Shown: piece after piece, positions 57,508-64,000 of the stretch
How positions within the stretch are numbered: position 1 is the first letter of the stretch
Layout: each line of letters begins with the position of its first letter
Assembly: GCA_029582265.1 (NCBI GenBank)
Contig: CM055827.1
Span: 605,074 to 669,073, forward strand
Reading direction: 5' to 3'
Origin: Zoroaster sp. YZ-2022
Lineage: Eukaryota; Echinodermata; Asteroidea; Forcipulatida; Zoroasteridae
DNA length: 64,000 nucleotides
Notes under the pieces: generated by a model
What the model was told of the DNA's origin: nothing
The model's database searches: none
Seen by the model: the letters and a program-made list of their open reading frames with translations, nothing else
Program-made: the position numbers and the translations under genes

Positions 57508-57790
57508 ATCTTCCATTGTGTTGTGTCTCACTTCTTGCGATCTTCCATTGCGTTGTGTCTTACGTGATCTTCCATTGTGTTGTGTTTCACTTCAAGTGTT
57601 CTTCCATTGTGTTGTGTTTCACTTCATGCGATCTTCCATTGTGTTGTGTTTCACTTCACGTGATCTTCCATTGTGTTGTGTTTCACTTCACGTGTTCTTC
57701 CGGCATTGTGTTGTGTTTCACTTCATGTGATCTTCCATTGTGTTATATCTTCCTTCATGAAATCGTCCATTGTGTCGTGTCTCACTTTAT
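57508..57790. repeat. About 33-bp tandem repeat, about eight copies
   Basis: Imperfect units built on GATCTTCCATTGTGTTGTGT followed by TTCACTTCATGT or TTCACTTCACGT. Unit length varies by a few bases. Confidence 0.85.
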
Positions 57791-57959
57791 GATAATGTAT
57801 AAAACAACTGAGCAGTGAAAGTGTCAGTTCATTGCAATAACGAGAAAATTGTCATGTTGATCGACAAACAAGAATTTCGTTTTAATTCTACTGTGAAATT
57901 TTAATCAAGTTCATTATCGAAATTCTGACAAACATGAATAGGGAATTACAGTATAACCT

Positions 57960-58190
57960 TCTCTCCACCCAGGAGTAAATGGGTACCTGTGAGGGCAGAG
58001 TTGGTTGTTGTGTTTGATTAGCCCATATGCGCCGAAATGGCAGCAATTGAGCTGTATACTCCCCAGGGAGCTGAGATGGTTTCAGGAATGATTTATGCGG
58101 CTGATGAGCAGGGGTAATAATGTACACCGCTCTAATACCTTGTTTAAGAGCGCTTTAAAATGCCCGACATTATTATTTATTATTATTTCA
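57960..58190 (+). mobile_element. tRNA-derived SINE, 5'-truncated
   Basis: It starts in the body (CTCTCCACCCAGGAGTAAAT) and includes GAGCTGTATACTCCCCAGGG and GAGCTGAGATGGTTTCAGG. The 3' end differs from the main family (CCGCTCTAATACCTTGTTTA, then GAGCGCTTTAAAATGCCCGA) before an ATT tail. Confidence 0.8.
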
Positions 58191-58536
58191 GAATACAAAA
58201 TATAAAGTGTACTACCTAGGGAAGGCCTACAGCATTTGTAATTTCCTGATTACAAACTGAATGATTTATTATCCAATAATGAACTTGATAGTTGATGTTA
58301 AGTTTGTAAATGTACCAATCATCCTGTATAAACTATTCTGTCTGAAGGGTTCATCATTTCAGAGAAAACACAGAAAAGTATGTACATTATAGTAACTATT
58401 GCCAGACGGCAAGTGTTTTCTGTAAAAAATGGTGATGACACTTTGTTCACAGTTTTCTCATGATTTAAACTACATTCAGCTGAAACGTTCACAGGTTGTT
58501 TGTTGATATTGATGTAAATACTGTTTCTAAGTAAGT

Positions 58537-59132
58537 ACCGGTACGCATACCCATATAGAAGCAGTCAACATTATCAAGTACGCATACCCATATAGAAGCA
58601 GTCAACATTATCAAGTACGCATACCCATATAGAAGCAGTCAACATTATCAAGTACGCATACCCATATAGAAGCAGTCAACATTATCAAGTACGCATACCC
58701 ATATAGAAGCAGTCAACATTATCAAGTACGCATACCCATATAGAAGCAGTCAACATTATCAAGTACGCATACCCATATAGAAGCAGTCAACATTATCAAG
58801 TACGCATACCCATATAGAAGCAGTCAACATTATCAAGTACGCATACCCATATAGAAGCAGTCAACATTATCAAGTACGCATACCCATATAGAAGCAGTCA
58901 ACATTATCAAGTACGCATACCCATATAGAAGCAGTCAACATTATCAAATACGCATACCCATATAGAAGCAGTCAACATTATCAAGTACGCATACCCATAT
59001 AGAAGCAGTCAACATTATCAAGTACGCATACCCATATAGAAGCAGTCAACATTATCAAGTACGCATACCCAGACAGAAGCAGTCAACATTATCAAGTACG
59101 CATACCCATATAGAAGCAGTCAACATTATCAA
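58537..59132. repeat. 37-bp minisatellite, about 16 copies, nearly identical
   Basis: The unit AGTACGCATACCCATATAGA plus AGCAGTCAACATTATCA is repeated without indels. Only two deviations are apparent: AAATACGCA near 58947 and CCCAGACAGAAG near 59069. Confidence 0.97.
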
Positions 59133-59576
59133 TGTTGTACCTTCCCTTTAAGTATAGCAGAATATTAACGTTATTGGTCAGGTTTTCCCAATACCGTCTA
59201 TAAAGAGTAGATGGCTTTAAATAGATGCACTCTATTGTCTCTGAAGTGCCTTTGGATAACATGTGGATCAACTATACATTCACCCTTTAATACCATAACA
59301 CAAGAATACAGTGCCAACGCCCTTTCTTTCCGTCACTCATAATTTAATCTTAATTTAGATCATGTTAATTCAGTATACAAAGACTACGTGGAAATAACTC
59401 AAGGAAATTCCCATAACGATTCACTTAAGCCCATTTCCTTCACCTTACCTATTAGCTGCTGCAATACTTCCATGTAAAATTCAATATTACCAGATAATAT
59501 TTACCATCAGTACGGTTACGTCGATGGTGTTCTGCCGTTTCATGTTCTGTAACTTTGGTTTGACCGTGATATCACC

Positions 59577-59635
59577 ATAGGGCCATATTGATTCAGTGTG
59601 ACCGTGATATCACCACAGGGCCATATTGATTGGTT
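59577..59635. repeat. About 37-bp direct duplication
   Basis: GTGTGACCGTGATATCACCA plus GGGCCATATTGATT occurs twice in a row with one substitution; a partial third copy precedes them. Confidence 0.75.
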
Positions 59636-60047
59636 GTCGATTAATCTTTTTAAGCATTATTAGCTTTGGTTGTTTGCCTGTTTTATACTGATCAACAGGC
59701 ATAATTGCCGAGCAAAGTTTTCCACTTTTGTAGAATGACCGCTATGGTAATAGTCATGTGATTAATAGATCATTCCAAAACTATATTGTGGTTAAATGTT
59801 ACAATATACATTGCATGTTTCATGAGACTCATAAAATATTAATAGAAATTGACTTGTTTCAAATTAGAGGGGGTAGGCTTGTTATGTTCTGAGAACATTG
59901 TTAATTATTATTTCCATTCCAGTGTAGAATGCGTGGACATAATACCACAGATTTACAATTTTATACATTGTATATCATCATAATAAACCACAGGGGAAAC
60001 TGAATAGCTATTCAAATAAATCTTGAAGTGAAAACAGATTAACTGAC

Positions 60048-60115
60048 GGAAGCGACGGTTTTGAACCTGTGACCTTCGGATTACTGTAGCAGCCTCTACC
60101 ATCTGATCTATCTAA
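60048..60115 (-). mobile_element. tRNA-like sequence, probable SINE head or pseudo-tRNA
   Basis: The minus strand reads GATAGATCAGATGGTAGAGG (A-box-like), then GTCACAGGTTCAAAACCGTC (B-box GGTTCAAAACC). The acceptor arms do not pair convincingly, so a functional tRNA is unlikely. A more diverged relative (GGTCACAGGTTGAAGTCC) occurs on the minus strand at about 63480-63520. Confidence 0.45.
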
Positions 60116-62159
60116 AAAATAATCAAACTACTTCAGCAAAAATAATAGTTAATTTCTCAAGATATCGAGATATGACAGATGGTCACCAAGGATACGCCAC
60201 AAAGTCTTATGTCCAAGGTAAGATTTTGTTGATGATAATTGCCGAACAAATAACGAAAGCACTTTAGATTAAAGGTAATACGATTCGAAGCAGTTATAGA
60301 CTACAAAGCAGGCAGTCCAACGACAAGTTGATATCTCATGCATCAAATAAGAAAGAAATTCAAGATATATCGCCCGTGTTTGGGCCGATTTAACGGTAAC
60401 AAAAATAGATTGAAATGTTGAATTGTTATTTTTATGGGGTTTAAGGAAGTTATAAGCTTTCATTTGGGAAACTGAACGAAAAAATCCGTCAAATATTAGT
60501 ACCAGTAAAATAAAAACTCAATTTGTTTTTGTTCGTTTATTAACGATATTATCTTTCAAATTCCGAATCGCTTTTTAAATTCTATTTTTGGGTCTCTTCA
60601 GCCAAACACAGTTGATATATCTTTAACTTCTAAAAATTACGCACATTCTGTCCAATTAACCGTTTGTGAACGTATGTGGTGATGACATATTGTATAAAAC
60701 CAAACGGATATCGTTTGAGTCAATACTAGGATGTTGGCGGATCCACTTGTGGTCAGAGGTTTGCTTGTTACATTTTTATCATTTTTATCAACATAGGCAT
60801 AATAGTTAATGTATAAATTAACTATATCCCCCTTCCCCCTTTTGACGTGTGGCCCATTTTCTCTTCGTATATTCTTTCTCAATGGGTTATCATTCCTTCC
60901 CCTTCCACTCATAAAATACTTCATTATCTTGCAAGCAATCCGTGCATTATCGGCACTTTTGAGGAATCCTTTAATTCGTTGCCTATCATTGGTATACATG
61001 AAAAGGTATACATGCCCAACAAACTACTCTAACAGGCAAATATAGACAGAGACACGCAAACACAAGCAGACAGACTGGCAAACAAGCAGACAGACTGGCA
61101 AATAACAAAAAGACAAACAAACAAATATTAACAAAAAACATGAATGAAAAGCACATTTTGTTTAGTTACTTAGTTAGGCCTAAATCCGTCCCCCAAATGA
61201 TGCTTTGATAATTAAGTGAAGTTTTTGGAAATAAGTAAATGGCAAATCTGAATGTAAAAGATGCGTTTACAACAGAAGCGAAATGATTCAATCTTATAAA
61301 GGGCCTGAGGTAAGACCGGAGGTGAAACTCATCCCGCAGAGACTCCAAGAGACACGCCCCTCCTTTCCTCCAAATCACGACTCATCTATACTAAATACCG
61401 GATCTGCCACTGATCTGTATCGTACTAGCTCCATGCATACAAATACGTCAGACCACATGGCTGTCCATACCATGCACCCCCCGGTCCGCACGGGAAATGT
61501 CTAGAAAGGAAGATTCACAAATTAAGCACCATTATACGTCATGGGCTCTGCTCACATCAATCAATTAAAGAAGACACACAAGGACCTTACAACTGATAAG
61601 ATCCCACCTCGATTAGACCTTGGTTAGTTTAGATCTCTGCTGAATCATCACAGGCTGTATCAACTGTTACAGTGACTTGACATTTCTTTTTTATGAATAT
61701 AAAAAAGGATATAAAAATGCGGATATAAAAGTAATCTACATTATATAAAAACAACCGGAAATGACGTATAAAAAGAGCAGCTTACTTTATGGAGGGTTTA
61801 AAATGGGTTACAGAAAGGCTCTGACAGGTGAGATTACCAATCACATTTCGTCATTTTATATCAAGGGAAAAGAGAGATTATCTCTAATTTGGCTGTTCAA
61901 TTCATTGTGCGCCTTATTAACAATCCACGCACGAGAGCTTAATGCTGAAAGGCTCGATATGGGTTTAATTGTTGATGTATTATATTATCAATCAGCGTTT
62001 ATGTGTGAACTAGTCTTTGGGTTTATGAAGTAAAACTTACCCGATCATAATCTGGTTTTGATAGCATGTAAACGTAGGAAGTATATGTTATGATTAGATA
62101 AATTAAATATGTGGAAGTGTTATGAGGTTAATTATCAGCACTTTTTTGATAATGTGAGC
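60116..62159. other. No gene recognised
   Basis: Several overlapping open frames occur on both strands but none has family resemblance or convincing splice sites. A CAGACAGACTGGCAAACAAG-type short repeat lies at about 61060-61110. Confidence 0.4.
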
Positions 62160-62720
62160 ACTTTTCAGTGACATCTGGCTTCCCCTATACTCTCAACCAA
62201 ATCCTCAGTCATCACACCCACCCCAGGCTTGGTCTCCTATACGTTCAGCCAATATCCCACCCACCCACCCTCTAACGGATCCTCTATATCCACGGCCATC
62301 ACACCCACCCCCCAGGCTTAGGACTTCTATTACTTCAGCCACTATCCCACCCACTAACAGATCCTCTGTAATGCGCCTTGAGCACTTCTTGGTGGATATG
62401 TGCGCATTATGTTGTTGCTGTTGCTGTTGCTGCTGCTGCTGCTGCTGCTGCTGTTGTTGTATCCACGGTCATCACATCCAACCCCAGGCTTGGGTCGTCT
62501 ATACCTTCAGCCACTATCTCACCCACCCACTAACGGATCCTCTATATCCACGGTCAGCACACCCACCCCCAGGCTTGGGTCTTCTATACCTTCAGCCACT
62601 ATCCTACCCACCCACCTACTAACGGATCCTCTATATCCACGGTCATCACATCCAAAGGCTTGGTCTCTTATACCTTCAGCCACTATCCCACCCAACCTTT
62701 CCTATCCTGTGCTTTCTCCT
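62160..62720. repeat. Degenerate C-rich tandem repeat of about 90-100 bp, interrupted by a SINE tail
   Basis: Phrases such as GGATCCTCTATATCCACGGT, CACCCACCCCCAGGCTTGG and TATACCTTCAGCCACTATCC recur about five times with length variation. The SINE 3' end at 62360-62460 is embedded between copies. Confidence 0.75.
62360..62460 (+). mobile_element. SINE 3' fragment with a TTG/CTG trinucleotide tail
   Basis: TAATGCGCCTTGAGCACTTC followed by TTGGTGGATATGTGCGCATT is the 3' end of the tRNA-derived SINE. In place of the usual ATT tail it carries a TGTTGCTG-CTG trinucleotide run of about 50 bp (about 62410-62458). Confidence 0.75.
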
Positions 62721-62944
62721 ACTGACAGAGATCAGTGAGCACACACATACCAAAAACATGTTTAGTAGGATTTATTATTATTATTACACATTTCTGGTAA
62801 TGAAACCAAGGATGCCTCAAAAGCACACTTAAGCACTGTAGCTCGGAAGCCTGAGGAAACCTGTAAACAAGGGCGCTTGCTATGTGGAAGTACAGTAGGA
62901 GTAAGGTTTGCGCTAGTACCATGTAACAATACTTATGAGTGATC

Positions 62945-63020
62945 TCACCAGCGGTTCTTCTCAGAACCAAACTCCTAAGTGATTATGTACACGGTGCTAC
63001 CGCAATTAACCTTACTCCTA
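62945..63020 (+). mobile_element. Diverged fragment related to 'family B'
   Basis: CACCAGCGGTTCTTCTCAGA, then ACACGGTGCTACCGCAATTA and ACCTTACT correspond to the family's CCAGTTCTTTTCAGAAC, CATGGTGTCACCGCAATTAG and TCTTACT blocks, in the same order, with many changes. Confidence 0.5.
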
Positions 63021-64000
63021 ATAAAATTGTCTTGTTAGAGAATGTAAAGGGAACGTATAGATGCATAATTACATTGGTATTATTTTTTGATCAGCCATCA
63101 AATTCATATTCATTGAAGAATAATTCATTGGGACTATTGATCAATTTACCAAGAGGATATTAACCATTAACAGGGTGTTGGTCAAATCATCTAGCTATTC
63201 TTTCACGTTTACGTCTTTATCATTAGCTAATTATATTCCGATACATTGGCCAGTCGCGTTGCGTAGTCGGTTTATTACTTAGGCCCAAAAAGTCTCCGTT
63301 TTATTTTTTGTTTTTTTTTTATAAAAGAAAATTAAAAATGCCGACGAGTGGGTCTGAGGCGACGCGGAGACCAGAAACCAGAGACTTTTTAAACTTGCGA
63401 ATAAACTGCAAAGGAAACTAACCAGATATTTTGCCAAATAAAATCAGTTTGGAGTAAAGTTTTTGTTTTTACTGAAGCTGGACTTCAACCTGTGACCTCC
63501 AGATTTCTGTAAGCAAAATTGTCCAGTCCTATGCAATCATTCTGGTAATAGCAGGTTTTGGTCTCTGAGGCCAGGCCCAATTACACTGCTCTATCCGCTT
63601 ATATTGAAAATGGGTGATTACTGTGTCAAACTTGTACTTATTGTAAGCGTATTTTACAGGTAAGAAATGAATTTATTCTGCTTGTGTTGGCGTACGTGCA
63701 CTTTCTTGTGTAACTAAGGATTAGCCACTTACTTGGCTACAGTGGATATTCTGTGTTAACCACGTAAGCAAAAAATTGTGACTGTATAAAAGCAACGAAT
63801 TTAGCTACAATACCATGAAACTGGGTCTTGACCACAAGATTTTCTGGCTGTCAAATAATCTTGCGGTCAGCTTGAGCAATTGCGAATCAGGATTGCCATG
63901 CATTTTATAAGGTCACGAAAAGCTAAAGTGCATCTTTAATTATGGAGGAAAGAACTTCAATATTTAGCCTCATACAGGAAAAAGAAAATTGAAAATCAGA
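63021..64000. other. No gene recognised
   Basis: AT-rich DNA. Apart from the weak tRNA-like relative at about 63480-63520, nothing is supported. Confidence 0.4.

Noticed and set aside
62030..62100. Minus-strand donor-like CGG|GTAAGT near 62040, considered as an upstream EMI exon of the receptor
   Set aside because: One frame is phase-compatible with the 50868 exon, but no acceptor precedes it and the residues do not match an EMI domain.

Overview
The window looks like the genome of a marine invertebrate animal, probably an ambulacrarian deuterostome of the echinoderm type. This is inferred from the style of its interspersed repeats (tRNA-headed SINEs with ATT tails, Penelope-like elements, CR1/L2-like LINEs) and from an EMI-like/C-type-lectin/kringle/EGF receptor gene. 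The DNA is AT-rich and gene-poor, genes are split into small exons with standard GT-AG introns, and most long open frames are chance or minisatellite frames. Nothing bacterial or viral was seen.

Three genes can be supported. (1) On the + strand, three short exons (6997-7076, 8096-8176, 14898-14942) join in frame and end at a stop followed by AATAAA. They encode a cysteine-free C-terminal region that begins at a Gly-Lys-Arg site and contains a second multibasic site, as in a secreted peptide precursor; the 5' exons were not found. (2) On the - strand, two exons (33291-33380, 31509-31962) encode the end of a single-pass membrane protein with two PPPY motifs. (3) On the - strand, ten phase-consistent exons from 50868 down to 42190 encode about 871 residues of a type I receptor. 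The order is the end of an EMI-like module, two C-type lectin domains, a kringle, EGF-like repeats, a transmembrane helix and a cytoplasmic tail with four YxN motifs. Its N-terminus was not found.

The rest is mobile and tandem DNA. 1-27.8 kb holds LINE fragments, MITEs and SINEs. 27.8-31.4 kb is a DNA-transposon-like element with terminal inverted repeats, loaded with a MITE, two SINEs and a degenerate LINE. 36.0-38.1 kb is a 29-bp minisatellite split by SINEs. 38.9-42.1 kb holds two Penelope-like 3' ends on either side of TA tracts and a deleted Tc1-like transposon. 51.3-55.1 kb is a 68-bp satellite of about 56 copies, and 58.5-59.1 kb is a very uniform 37-bp array.

The most unusual repeat is a family of about 144-bp units carrying a hammerhead-ribozyme-like core. 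It occurs as monomers and twice as inverted dimers, four of the sites having clear 8-13 bp target-site duplications. The same kind of core (CTGATGA, short hairpin, GAAA) is present in the Penelope-like 3' ends and in a third sequence at 39.8 kb.
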